Positions 52,092-60,603 of a stretch of 64,000 nucleotides of DNA are shown piece after piece. The notes under the pieces were generated by a model, which was not told the origin of the DNA, did no database searches, and was given only the letters and a program-made list of their open reading frames with translations. The first letter of the stretch is position 1, and each line of letters starts with the position of its first letter. The stretch is from Cytobacillus firmus (GTDB lineage Bacteria; Bacillota; Bacilli; Bacillales; Cytobacillaceae): NCBI RefSeq assembly GCF_023612095.1, contig NZ_CP086235.1:3793501-3857500 (forward strand). The letters are read 5' to 3'. A program made the position numbers and the translations under genes.

Positions 52092-52457
52092 TTACACTCC
52101 TCCCTTCAAAGGTTCACCTTTCAAAACAGCAATGGCTTCGCCCAGGTATAGCTGGAACTTCTCTGTCTTTTCAGCAGAATCCTTATCTTCAGCCAGCACA
52201 GCCTGAATGATTTCGAAGTTGTCGATCAGATGCTGGGTCTTCATCCCGTGCTTAGTTAAAATGCCCTCAAGCCAAACGGCATAATCAGTGAAAAAAGCAG
52301 ATTTGTCCAGCTCATAGGCTGTCACCAGATGCTTCATATGATGATGATTGTCTTCCCGGCACTTCTCTTTTCCCTGTTCGCCGAACCGTTCCAGAAGGGA
52401 AGGCTCACGCTCATAAATTTTCTCGGTAACACTATTTACGATCTTATCATGATTCAC
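52092..52457 (-). CDS. Small all-helical protein in the B12 sensor operon
   Basis: Hydrophilic protein of 121 aa, predicted all-helical. Its most distinctive part is LLERFGEQGKEKCREDNHHH, then FTDYAVWLEGILTKHGM. This His/Cys-bearing block resembles a domain I have seen beside cobalamin-binding or STAS proteins, but I cannot name it. The GTG start shares GTGA with the stop of the monooxygenase gene, so translation is coupled. It may be a sensory or adaptor module that joins the B12 protein to STAS output. Confidence 0.75.
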   Translation of the reverse strand: MNHDKIVNSVTEKIYEREPSLLERFGEQGKEKCREDNHHHMKHLVTAYELDKSAFFTDYAVWLEGILTKHGMKTQHLIDNFEIIQAVLAEDKDSAEKTEKFQLYLGEAIAVLKGEPLKGGV

Positions 52458-52759
52458 TTAGCCACCACCTTGTATTGCGCTACTTTTGGAATCACAGCAG
52501 CCAGTTCCTGATCCGGATATTTCTTTTCCAAATCATGGATTCTTTTAAAGTCCTCGCTCCGGACCCAGTTTATATAGTTTTCCTTTGTATCAAAAATGAG
52601 CTGCACAGTCAGTTCACCGGCGCGTTTATCATTCTGCAGAAGCAGAAAATCGACAAACCCCTCTGCCTGGTCGACCGACCTCGAGCGATTTTTATATATG
52701 CGAATGACTTCTTCCGACTTTTCATCGGGAACGTCGAATGTTGAAAAAACAGTGTACAT
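52454..52759 (-). CDS. ABM-domain (haem monooxygenase-like) protein
   Basis: Protein of 101 aa with the antibiotic-biosynthesis-monooxygenase dimeric ferredoxin-like fold. VDQAEGFVDFLLLQ and WVRSEDFKRIH match the IsdG/HmoA group, where Trp and His ten residues later lie in the haem pocket. The Asn near residue 6-7 of true IsdG enzymes is not obvious. It is first in a four-gene operon with the cobalamin protein, so a tetrapyrrole link (haem or corrin) is possible. GGAGGAGAGTTC precedes the ATG. Confidence 0.8.
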   Translation of the reverse strand: MYTVFSTFDVPDEKSEEVIRIYKNRSRSVDQAEGFVDFLLLQNDKRAGELTVQLIFDTKENYINWVRSEDFKRIHDLEKKYPDQELAAVIPKVAQYKVVAK

Positions 52760-52797
52760 GAACTCTCCTCCAATTTTGGGAGTCTTATGGCTTCTTC

Positions 52798-52825
52798 AGT
52801 ATAACACACTGTTTAAGATTGTCAT
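52798..52825 (-). promoter_or_regulatory. Sigma-A promoter of the B12 sensor operon
   Basis: On the minus strand ATGACA (52825-52820), 16 bp, TATACT (52803-52798), each five of six to consensus. It lies 39 nt before the first ATG of the operon. Confidence 0.7.
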
Positions 52826-53086
52826 TTTGGAAGGGTTACAGGTTGGAGCCGGGGGATTAACAGCAATCTCACCTCCGCTGCGTTCCACAAGTTCGTCTAT
52901 ATTCACCCATGGCCACCAATACTCAGCCTTAGGTCTGATAGCAAGATATGTCTCTGGCTCCTTATAGCTCTCCTTTATCCCGGTTAAGATAGTATTTGTA
53001 ATAATTGTTATTTTTTACCTGAAAATAAGGTCAAACATCGGCGAAATAGGTCGGACGAATTATTGGGAAATTTAAGAAAAAAGTAG
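52826..53086. other. Gene-free region between the B12 operon and RND gene
   Basis: No convincing coding frame. It has a stretch with GGCGAAATAGG and GGTCGGACGAA (53038-53058) that may be a decayed intergenic repeat. Otherwise I see nothing clear. Confidence 0.4.
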
Positions 53087-53115
53087 TTATTAATACCTAT
53101 TAACCTCTGTATAAT
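53087..53115 (+). promoter_or_regulatory. RND promoter with palindromic operator candidate
   Basis: TATAAT at 53110-53115 with a weak TTATTA at 53087-53092, 17 bp apart. TTAATACCTATTAA (53090-53103) is an inverted repeat over the spacer, a typical place for a repressor site. Confidence 0.5.
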
Positions 53116-53163
53116 TAGATCTTGGGTGCAATTTTTCACCATTAGGGAGTTAGGAGAATGTTT

Positions 53164-56100
53164 ATGAAAGTATTAAAATTGGTTGTAGAGAGAAAGATTT
53201 TGGTTGCGCTTATGACAGTGCTGGTTTTGGCCATTGGCAGCTTTTCCATTATGGAATTGGATAAGGAGCTGATGCCACCTGTGACAATGGATGGCGCATA
53301 TGTGGAAGTTAGCGCTGGTGAAATGGCTGCTATTGAAGTGGAGCGATCGATTACCAATCCTCTGGAGCAGCAAATCAGGGGAATTGAGGGAGTTGAATCA
53401 GTAGACTCCACATCGGCAATCGGACGGAGCTCATTTCAAATTACGTTCGATGAAGGCCTGGGCGATGAGCTGTTTAATGAAGTAGAGGCAGCTGCCAACG
53501 CAGCAAAGGGCGACAATGCCGCGATAACGGATGTCACGGCCGGGCAGTACGGTACCACTCAAAGCTATGAATTTTATATGGATGTATCCGGCGGCAGCAT
53601 GGAAGAGATGACCGCTTTTGCTAATAAAGTTCTGGAGCCGCGCCTGGAAGCATTGCCGGAAGTCCGGGATGTATCGCTTGCAGGGGTTCAGGAGCACGAA
53701 GTACTCATTGAATTGGACCGCAGCAAATTGGCTGAAAAAGGACTGGATTCAGCAGCTGTGATCGGTGCTATTCAGCAGGTTAACAGCGAAGCCACACTGG
53801 GAGAACTCAGCAGCGATGACAGCTCTCCTTCCCTTCGCTGGAATATGAAGCTTGAAAATACCGCAGATGTACAAAATATCACCATCCCCTCACAAAATGG
53901 ATTTGTTGATTTGAAAGATGTGGCAGATGTTAAATTTCAGCCGGTTGAAAGCTCATCGTTCGTCTGGAAAAACGGCACTAAGGACTTCATTTTCGTTCAG
54001 GTTGGACGCTCAGCAAATGCCACACAAATTGAAATGGCAGCCGCGGTCCGTGATGAGGTGAAGAACATTCGCAAAGACGGTCTGGTAAAAGACTTTGAAC
54101 TGAATGAAATGGTGGCACAGGCCGATTATGTGCAGGAATCGATTGATGGCGTAACCGGCAACATTTTAATCGGCGGCGTCATTGCCATTGCCATTCTGCT
54201 GATCTTTTTAAGGAATGTAAAAGCCACCTTTATCATCGGTCTGTCGATTCCGACTTCCATCCTGCTGACATTTACAGCGATGTGGGTTTTTGATTACAGC
54301 TTTAATATTCTGACTCTGATTGGCCTCGGTTTGGGGATCGGAATGATGGTGGATTCCTCGATTGTCATTATAGAATCCATCTATCGAAAGAAGGAACAGG
54401 GCCTTGGCAAGCTTGAGTCCGTGCTGGAAGGAACCAAAGAAGTATCCTCAGCTGTCATTGCTTCGATGCTCACCACAATTGTGGTATTCCTGCCAATCGG
54501 CCTGATTGGCGGCGATGCGGGCACATTCATGATCATGCTGTCTGCTGTGGTAGCCATTACGCTCATCAGTTCGGTTATTGTCTCGTTTACATTAATTCCT
54601 TCACTTTCGGAAAAAATGCTGAAGCTCCGCAAGCCAAAGAAAGCACACAAAGAAGGACCGATTATGCGTATGTATAGCCGTCTTGTAGCCTGGGCCATCC
54701 GGAAAAAACGCTACAGCTTTGCGGTCATTGCGATTTTCTTCCTGATGTTTGCCGGTTCCTTAACACTTGTGACGAAAATTCCGATGACGATCATGCCCGA
54801 TATGTTCAACCGCTACACAGAGCTGATAGTTAACCTGGAAACAGGGCTATCTCCTGATGAAAAAGAAGACATCGCTCAAGGAATCAACCAGAAACTGCAA
54901 TCCATTGAAGATGTTGAGTCCAATTATGTCATGGACGAGGGCGGGATGTTCTACACGATCATCAATATGACAAAAGGCGATGACATTACAAGAGAACAGA
55001 AAGATGTCAATGAAGAGATTATGAAGGAACTTCGCAACCTGTCCGATACTCTTCCGGTGAAAAATGTCCAGAGTGCGATGTCAGCTGGCGGCGGCTCTCC
55101 AGTTCAGGTAAATATCAAGGGAAAAGATTTTGCAGATTTGCAGAACCTTGCCAGGGATTTTACAGAGGATCTGGAAAAGATTGACGGCATTGTCGGTGTG
55201 ACCAACTCAATGGTGCGCACATCAAAGGAGCAGGTTGTTGTTTTAAAAGAAGAAGCAATTGAAAAAGCAGACTTAACCCAGCTGCAAATCAGGCAGTTTA
55301 TCGAGCAGGCGTTTATGGAAATGCCTGTCGGAGTACTGAGCATAAATGAAGAAAATGTGCCGCTTGCTTTAAAGTGGTCTGAGAAAACAGATTCCAAATC
55401 AGCTCTTCTGGACTTAAAAATTCCGACTGCTGAGGGAGAGAAAGCATTATCTTCCTTTATAGAATTAAAAAGTATCGATACACCGAATGAAATTTCCCAT
55501 AATGACGGGGAGCGCTTCATCTCCATTTCGGCTGACATAGAAGGCAAAGATCTTGGGGCTGTGAATCGCGAAGTTCAAAAGCTGATTAATGATTTTGAAG
55601 CCCCTGCCGGCTATAGTGCTGCAGCTGCCGGGGATCTTGAGCAGCAGCAGGAATTAATTATGGATATGGTGTTTGTTTTAGCGATTGCCATTTTCCTTGT
55701 CTATCTGGTGATGGCTGTCCAGTTCAACCACCTTGGACATCCGCTGATCGTTATGTCTGTCATTCCGATGACCATCGTCGGCGTCATTCTTGGATTGTTC
55801 CTGACACAAATGGAGCTGAGCGTGATGTCTGGAATGGGTATTGTTATGCTGATTGGGATCGTGCTTAATAACGCCATACTGCTGATCGACCGTACGAATC
55901 AGCTCCGCAAGGAAGGATTCTCTGTTGAAGATGCACTTATTGAAGCAGGTAAAAACCGCATCCGTCCGATTTTCATGACTACTCTCACTACAGTTGGCGG
56001 AATGCTTCCCCTTGCTTTGGCTTCGGGAACTTCCGGCAACTACCAGGCACCGATGGCAACCGTCATTATTTCCGGTCTGCTGTTTGCTACCTTTATTACG

Positions 56101-56211
56101 CTTCTCCTGATTCCGGCGGTTTACCGCTTGTTCACCGCGTCCAGCCTCCGTTTTGGCTGGTTAAAGAAAAAGCAGAAAAAAGTGAAAGTGATTCCCGAAA
56201 CCGTTAATTAA
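53164..56211 (+). CDS. RND efflux transporter (SwrC/HAE1-like)
   Basis: Large membrane pump of about 1015 aa with twelve helices and two big outer loops, full RND length. Typical features are the helix 4 segment LGLGIGMMVDSSIVIIESI (two acidic-region positions of the proton relay) and the duplicated second half (MLIGIVLNNAILLIDRTNQL). In B. subtilis SwrC exports surfactin and other amphiphiles. No membrane-fusion protein is encoded beside it, as usual for Gram-positive RND pumps. The ATG at 53164 is preferred, since TTAGGAGA is then eight bases upstream; the ATG at 53158 is too close. Confidence 0.92.
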   Translation: MKVLKLVVERKILVALMTVLVLAIGSFSIMELDKELMPPVTMDGAYVEVSAGEMAAIEVERSITNPLEQQIRGIEGVESVDSTSAIGRSSFQITFDEGLGDELFNEVEAAANAAKGDNAAITDVTAGQYGTTQSYEFYMDVSGGSMEEMTAFANKVLEPRLEALPEVRDVSLAGVQEHEVLIELDRSKLAEKGLDSAAVIGAIQQVNSEATLGELSSDDSSPSLRWNMKLENTADVQNITIPSQNGFVDLKDVADVKFQPVESSSFVWKNGTKDFIFVQVGRSANATQIEMAAAVRDEVKNIRKDGLVKDFELNEMVAQADYVQESIDGVTGNILIGGVIAIAILLIFLRNVKATFIIGLSIPTSILLTFTAMWVFDYSFNILTLIGLGLGIGMMVDSSIVIIESIYRKKEQGLGKLESVLEGTKEVSSAVIASMLTTIVVFLPIGLIGGDAGTFMIMLSAVVAITLISSVIVSFTLIPSLSEKMLKLRKPKKAHKEGPIMRMYSRLVAWAIRKKRYSFAVIAIFFLMFAGSLTLVTKIPMTIMPDMFNRYTELIVNLETGLSPDEKEDIAQGINQKLQSIEDVESNYVMDEGGMFYTIINMTKGDDITREQKDVNEEIMKELRNLSDTLPVKNVQSAMSAGGGSPVQVNIKGKDFADLQNLARDFTEDLEKIDGIVGVTNSMVRTSKEQVVVLKEEAIEKADLTQLQIRQFIEQAFMEMPVGVLSINEENVPLALKWSEKTDSKSALLDLKIPTAEGEKALSSFIELKSIDTPNEISHNDGERFISISADIEGKDLGAVNREVQKLINDFEAPAGYSAAAAGDLEQQQELIMDMVFVLAIAIFLVYLVMAVQFNHLGHPLIVMSVIPMTIVGVILGLFLTQMELSVMSGMGIVMLIGIVLNNAILLIDRTNQLRKEGFSVEDALIEAGKNRIRPIFMTTLTTVGGMLPLALASGTSGNYQAPMATVIISGLLFATFITLLLIPAVYRLFTASSLRFGWLKKKQKKVKVIPETVN

Positions 56212-56220
56212 CTGTGAACA

Positions 56221-56244
56221 GCCCCCTCAAAAAAATGAGGGGGC
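56221..56244 (+). terminator. RND gene terminator
   Basis: GCCCCCTCA and TGAGGGGGC form a 9-bp perfect stem around A-rich sequence; the T run after it is short. Confidence 0.75.
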
Positions 56245-56331
56245 ATTTGCGGATATTTCAAGCAATATGGACAAGGGCTCTTTCCTTCTGATTTTTCCTT
56301 CATATATTAGGAGGAGAAAGGAGTGAAACCC

Positions 56332-56592
56332 ATGTGCCATTTTTGTGTTGAAGAATATTATTACAAGAAAAAGGTCTGCTGCAAAAAGAAAGAAGAGCCA
56401 GAACATCACGGCTGCAAGAAATGCACAAGCGATTTTAAACACCACTGTTCCTGCCCAAAATGTTCCTTTGAACATAAAAGCTGCTCCTGTAAAAAATGCT
56501 CACCTGAAATTCATCATTGCACCTGCAAAAAATGCTCATTTGAACGTCATCACAGCTGCTGTAAAAAGTGTTTCCACAGCTCTCACTATTAA
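56332..56592 (+). CDS. Cys/His-rich repeat protein
   Basis: Small protein of 86 aa with 17 or more Cys and many His and Lys. A unit like CSCKKCSxExHH recurs about four times (CSCPKCSFEHKS, CSCKKCSPEIHH, CTCKKCSFERHH, CCKKCFHSSHY). This suggests repeated metal-binding knuckles or a cross-linked structural protein. The ATG at 56332 has AAAGGAG eight bases upstream, and a strong terminator follows. I do not recognise the family. A spore-coat, metal-storage or zinc/copper-buffer role is possible, but none is shown. Confidence 0.72.
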   Translation: MCHFCVEEYYYKKKVCCKKKEEPEHHGCKKCTSDFKHHCSCPKCSFEHKSCSCKKCSPEIHHCTCKKCSFERHHSCCKKCFHSSHY

Positions 56593-56604
56593 TCCAGTAA
56601 AAAC

Positions 56605-56641
56605 AGCGGCCAGCATTGCTGACCGCTTGCTTTATTTTTTT
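56605..56641 (+). terminator. Terminator of the Cys/His-rich gene
   Basis: AGCGG-CAGC and GCTG-CCGCT form a stem around ATT, followed by a long T run. Confidence 0.85.
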
Positions 56642-57180
56642 GCTGCGCTCTTCAAACCCATCATCAAAAGGCGAATAACCAGAAAAAAGAGGATAAAGCC
56701 TATGAACGAATAAGTATGCTTCCAATGGATGAGCACAAACATATCCAGTAAGCTAAATAACGGTTCAATGATATAAGCAAACAGGATTCCGAGGCCCAAT
56801 GATGCTGCCGCATAGCTTTTCCAGGTGCTGAAGTACTGGTAAATCAGCATCCCTGACACCGGAATGACCACAAAATCCGCCGGGACTAACGGAGGAATAA
56901 AGTGAAACAGCTTATCAGGATATCCCCACAAAAGAAAGCTCACTCCCACAACATCCAGGAAACAGGCGAAGATCGCACAAATTAAGCCGAATGTCATAAT
57001 TTCAAATAACCTGCCCTTATCCACCAGCCTCCACCAAATAAAAAATGGCAAAATGCTCGCAGCCAGCAGCAGCCACCAATTAAAGCTGAACAAATCCTCA
57101 TTCAGCCAATGTTCAAGAGAAACATCTCTTAATTTCTCCCTTAGGGTTTGCTCATCTTTATAGGAAGGAATGCGGCTCAT
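56632..57180 (-). CDS. CBO0543-family membrane protein
   Basis: Membrane protein of 182 aa with about five or six helices. The pattern FHFIPPLVPADFVVIPVSGM followed by IYQYFSTWKSY is typical of the CBO0543 group found in sporulating Firmicutes. Function is unknown. The ATG at 57180 is preferred, since AGGTGACGAG lies just before it; an ATG at 57195 lacks an RBS. Confidence 0.82.
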   Translation of the reverse strand: MSRIPSYKDEQTLREKLRDVSLEHWLNEDLFSFNWWLLLAASILPFFIWWRLVDKGRLFEIMTFGLICAIFACFLDVVGVSFLLWGYPDKLFHFIPPLVPADFVVIPVSGMLIYQYFSTWKSYAAASLGLGILFAYIIEPLFSLLDMFVLIHWKHTYSFIGFILFFLVIRLLMMGLKSAAKK

Positions 57181-57314
57181 CTCGTCACCTGCCATTTTGA
57201 GTTTGTATCTTGTTACTCATCTTCCCCATTGGAAGGAGTTACATACAGTAAGCAGATGGTTTTAGTGAAATATTGGCGGATAACGAATTTATCCTCTTAG
57301 CGGCGTATTCGCCC

Positions 57315-57346
57315 AAAAAAAGCGGCCGGGCAGAGCCAGCCGCTTT
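57315..57346 (-). terminator. Terminator of the MerR/TipAS gene
   Basis: On the minus strand AAAGCGGC pairs with GCCGCTTT, followed by TTTTT. Confidence 0.85.
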
Positions 57347-57351
57347 CATAC

Positions 57352-58113
57352 CTATTGCTGTCCAGTATAAATCTGAATTGCATCCCTTAAAAACTCAGCG
57401 GCACCCGGCTGAATTTTATCATAATAAGCTTTAAACCTTTCATCTGCCACATACATTTCCGCAAGACCGGCGTGCGCCTCTTTGCTGTATTCGCTCCAAT
57501 AGAATGTAATCCACTGCTTATGCAGGTCGGCTGCTTTTTGAGCAAGCCCGCTTGCCGGATCACCTGTTTCCATGGCCTGGGTTAAGGTGCTGTTCACCTC
57601 TTCGGCCAGTTTCGTTACAGCCTCATGCTCCTCCTCGCTCATGTTCAGGAGTTTGGCATTTGACTTATCGACAGTCTCATCCCCGTATTTTTCGCGGACT
57701 TCTTTTCCGTATTGCTTCTCGTTATCTTCAATCATTTTCTTTTTGAATCCTTCAAACTTTTCTTTATCTGACATGGTTGTTCTCCCTTCTGCTGACGCTA
57801 TCGTTTTTTCTACATTCGTAATAAGCAGATCAAGCTGCTTTCTTTTCTCAAGGAGTTTCTCGCGGTGCTCCTTCAGTGCATCTGCAGTGTCGAAAGCAGG
57901 TGCTGTGATGATTTCCTTGATCTGTTCGAGACTGACACCCAATTCTCTGTAGAACAGAATCTGCTGCAGTCTGTCAACTTCCTGCTGGCCATATATGCGA
58001 TATCCCGACGAATTGGTTCTTGCCGGCTTAAGAATCCCAATTTCATCATAATACCTGAGGGTCCTTGAGCTGACCCCAGCCAGCTGCGCGAGCTTCTGCA
58101 CTGTGTATTCCAT
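57352..58113 (-). CDS. MerR-family regulator with TipAS domain (Mta-like)
   Basis: Transcription activator of 253 aa. The N-terminal MerR winged helix (VQKLAQLAGVSSRTLRYYDE, GYRIYGQQEVDRL) is followed by a coiled-coil linker (~80-110) and a C-terminal TipAS globin-like drug-binding domain (~120-253). B. subtilis Mta and Streptomyces TipA bind hydrophobic drugs and activate efflux genes. AAAGGAGG lies before the ATG. No exporter lies beside it, though the RND pump is 1 kb away. Confidence 0.9.
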   Translation of the reverse strand: MEYTVQKLAQLAGVSSRTLRYYDEIGILKPARTNSSGYRIYGQQEVDRLQQILFYRELGVSLEQIKEIITAPAFDTADALKEHREKLLEKRKQLDLLITNVEKTIASAEGRTTMSDKEKFEGFKKKMIEDNEKQYGKEVREKYGDETVDKSNAKLLNMSEEEHEAVTKLAEEVNSTLTQAMETGDPASGLAQKAADLHKQWITFYWSEYSKEAHAGLAEMYVADERFKAYYDKIQPGAAEFLRDAIQIYTGQQ

Positions 58114-58133
58114 GCGATGGTCCTCCTTTCAAG

Positions 58134-58247
58134 AAAAGCGGAAGCGCCTCCAGATGAACTTCAACTAAAAACCGCCACGTCCTGTGGCGAACGTTGAAGT
58201 CAGCACATCCTGGTGCAAGCCTGAGGGCTAGGCGCTGCAGCTAGACA
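58134..58247. repeat. Intergenic structured repeat with CAGCTAGACA end
   Basis: AAAAGCGGAAGCGCCT at the left and GGGCTAGGCGCTGCAGCTAG at the right are joined by a two-part stem: ACTTCAAC (58158) with GTTGAAGT (58193), and inside it CGCCAC (58173) with GTGGCG (58184). AGCGCCT also pairs with AGGCGCT, closing the whole element. The right end resembles the element near 38010. I recall this arrangement as a dispersed repeat in many Bacillus genomes. Confidence 0.7.
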
Positions 58248-58328
58248 ATGAAGTTAAAGAAAGTACTTTCTGTTACTAACGATACACCTTTACGCAGCGT
58301 GAAGGTCAAACACTTTTTATAAAAAAAA

Positions 58329-58700
58329 TTAATCCAGCTTTTTAATCAGGAGAGCCGCGGTGGTTCTGGAGACTCTGCATCCTTCCAGGTCAGCTTCCTT
58401 GATCAATCCAACGTCTATGGCGGATTTTATTTTTCCATCATCCGGACGCTTTTGAATCAGATCGATAAGATTCAGCTCCTCCAGTTTGCTGACAGTTGGA
58501 ACTGGATCAAATTTTTCTGTTCTTCTAATCTGCCTCTGCAATTTGTAGCTATCAATCTTGACTTCTCCTTTTTCATTCTGTCCCACTGCTGTATCGAAAT
58601 ACTGGTGAAAAAGATCTTTCAATTTATCCAATTCTGCTTCAAGGTCTTTTTTCCTGCGGTTCAGCTCATCAAAACGGACCAGCATCTCTTTTGTAATCAT
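58329..58700 (-). CDS. Coiled-coil protein of unknown function
   Basis: Hydrophilic protein of 123 aa. The N-terminal ~40 residues form a strong coiled coil (FDELNRRKKDLEAELDKLKD). The rest has a small basic region (YKLQRQIRRTEKF) and a compact C-terminal part ending in RVSRTTAALLIKKLD. It resembles small phage-associated or Bacillus orphan proteins, but I do not recognise it. AGAGGCGATC precedes the ATG. Confidence 0.72.
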   Translation of the reverse strand: MITKEMLVRFDELNRRKKDLEAELDKLKDLFHQYFDTAVGQNEKGEVKIDSYKLQRQIRRTEKFDPVPTVSKLEELNLIDLIQKRPDDGKIKSAIDVGLIKEADLEGCRVSRTTAALLIKKLD

Positions 58701-58942
58701 GGTTGGATCGCCTCTTTTCTTGGATGATACTTCATCTTATTTTGGAAGCGGCGGAATTATACCTAAAAACAGGATCATATGTTCTGGTTTAGTCCTTGAA
58801 TTCGAGTAGTCACCATTTGGTGTAAAATGGAATTAATCATGAGGGTGGATGAACTGGTTCTGCATGAGAACATGCAGGGGAATCCGATCTTTTTTTGGCC
58901 CACTTGCTGGCATCCGTTATCTATCGAATAAAGCATTAAATA

Positions 58943-58963
58943 GCCTGGCGGGTTCCGCCAGGC
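58943..58963. terminator. Terminator near the acyl-CoA dehydrogenase gene
   Basis: GCCTGGCGG and CCGCCAGGC form a 9-bp perfect stem around GTT, with AT-rich sequence on both sides. The rest of the 58701-58942 gap shows no gene. Confidence 0.75.
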
Positions 58964-58974
58964 ATCTATTTATT

Positions 58975-60582
58975 TTAATTCCTCCAGTGCAATTGTCTGG
59001 TATGCTTTAAAAAAGAATCGCAGAACATATCCCACTCTTCAGCCGCTTCCATGGAAGCCTCGCTCACTTCCCCGCACACCGGACGCTGCAGGAGATCCGT
59101 CAGCTGCTCCGTAAATAGATCAATCGTTTCCTTAGAAGCACCTTCCAGCACATTTGATACGAATTCAGCCGGCGGATACCAGTCTGCCACTCTCTGAATA
59201 TCCCGGTAAATTTGCGTCAGCAGCAGATTGCGCGGGCCTTCCCACTGCTCGTTGACGACGACATCCCGGAAGATGCGCGGCAATGACGAAAATTCCTCCA
59301 TGACGCCGTGGCCGGCAAAAACGGAGATGGCATCGCGCAGCACTTCTGCTCCTTCGTTCGTTGCACAGATTTTCTGCAGCAGCACAAGCTCCCTCAGGTT
59401 AAAAAGCTGTTTTCTCAGTTCGACCGGCTGATCAGCCGGAATACCGGCATTCAGAGGCTGGTCAAGACGCAGGAATAGATCATAGATTTTAAAAGCGCCA
59501 GCACCTGTGCGGTGGGCGGCGTTTTCAATATTTTTCAGCGTTCTTGCTGATAACGGGTAATCTTTTACCTTTTTTCCAAAAACAGTCCGGAAATCACCAT
59601 AAAGGCTGGCTTCACGGGATGCACGTAGCATGAAGCCTGCACAGGCAATGCCGATTTCAAGGCGGGATAGTGTCAGAACGATGCCCGCTGCAACGGCCAC
59701 CCCTTTTCCTGCCGGGCCAACCGGGTAAGCAAGAGCCCCATTATACTGAAATTCCCCTGTAGGCAGCTCGGCTGTGCCCATTTTCCACTTGATCCGGTTG
59801 ATTTCATAGCCATTGCGCATTTCCTTCTCCTTATCACCAGGCAGCCAGGACGGCACAATGAACGTGGATACTTTATCAGTGCCGGATATTTTCGCAGTCA
59901 CCACGGAATAATCGGCATGTGCAACCGAGCAGAAAAATTTATTGCCATAAAGGCGATAGTTTTTACCATCTGGAACCGCCTCAAGCACATTGGCAGGCAA
60001 ATCGGATCCTCCCTGTATCTCCGTCATGAATTGAGCACCAATGGCAAAATCCCCGTCCAGTCCCTCTTTCGTATGCTGTAAAATTTGCTCGAGCTCAGGA
60101 AGATCTTCATTCGGATATTGTTCAAGGAGTGCAATTAATCCAATCGTGCATGTCAGAGGACAGGCGACACCCGCCTCCCCCAGCTGATGAATCAGCATCC
60201 GCTTCGCGAAACTTTCCCAGGACGGCATGAGGCTTGAAAACAGGCCTTCCCCGAACACTTCTTTTTCCAGCTGATGCGTTTCCAATGGACGGACGACACG
60301 GTCAATGCGGTGATTGAAGGCATCAAAATGAAGCATATACGGACGGGATTCAGGCCTTGCTGCACTTTCTGCAAGCGTGTTCCATTTGGACGAAACAGCC
60401 GGCGAAAAATCCTGAAGTTTATTATGCAGCTGTTCATATTGCGAGCCAGCATATTTTTTTAACGCCTTTTGCAAAAAGGAATTATCCTTATACCAATCCT
60501 GGTTGGCACGCCGATCTAAAAACTCATCAAATGTGTATGAATTCTTTCCTTTTATCTGCTGGTCCTGGGAAGTTATCGCCAT
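58975..60582 (-). CDS. AidB-like acyl-CoA dehydrogenase
   Basis: Flavin-dependent protein of 535 aa. The acyl-CoA dehydrogenase core (FMTEIQGGSDLPANV, CSVAHADYSVVTAK, SRLEIGIACAGFMLRASREA) is followed by a C-terminal extension (~430-535) as in AidB. The length and the VFAGHGVMEEFSSLPRIFRD segment support the AidB-like group rather than short-chain dehydrogenases. It probably acts on a branched or unusual acyl-CoA together with the ligase on the other side of the promoter. RBS AAAAGGAG. Confidence 0.87.
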   Translation of the reverse strand: MAITSQDQQIKGKNSYTFDEFLDRRANQDWYKDNSFLQKALKKYAGSQYEQLHNKLQDFSPAVSSKWNTLAESAARPESRPYMLHFDAFNHRIDRVVRPLETHQLEKEVFGEGLFSSLMPSWESFAKRMLIHQLGEAGVACPLTCTIGLIALLEQYPNEDLPELEQILQHTKEGLDGDFAIGAQFMTEIQGGSDLPANVLEAVPDGKNYRLYGNKFFCSVAHADYSVVTAKISGTDKVSTFIVPSWLPGDKEKEMRNGYEINRIKWKMGTAELPTGEFQYNGALAYPVGPAGKGVAVAAGIVLTLSRLEIGIACAGFMLRASREASLYGDFRTVFGKKVKDYPLSARTLKNIENAAHRTGAGAFKIYDLFLRLDQPLNAGIPADQPVELRKQLFNLRELVLLQKICATNEGAEVLRDAISVFAGHGVMEEFSSLPRIFRDVVVNEQWEGPRNLLLTQIYRDIQRVADWYPPAEFVSNVLEGASKETIDLFTEQLTDLLQRPVCGEVSEASMEAAEEWDMFCDSFLKHTRQLHWRN

Positions 60583-60603
60583 GAAAAATCACTCCTTTTT
60601 TGG

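Noticed and set aside
53038..53060. Short GGCGAAAT/GGTCGGACGAAT stretch as a member of a repeat family
   Set aside because: Similar TTCGCC-AAAAA bits occur at 48558, 57307 and 62634, but the matches are too short to separate from chance without a genome-wide count.
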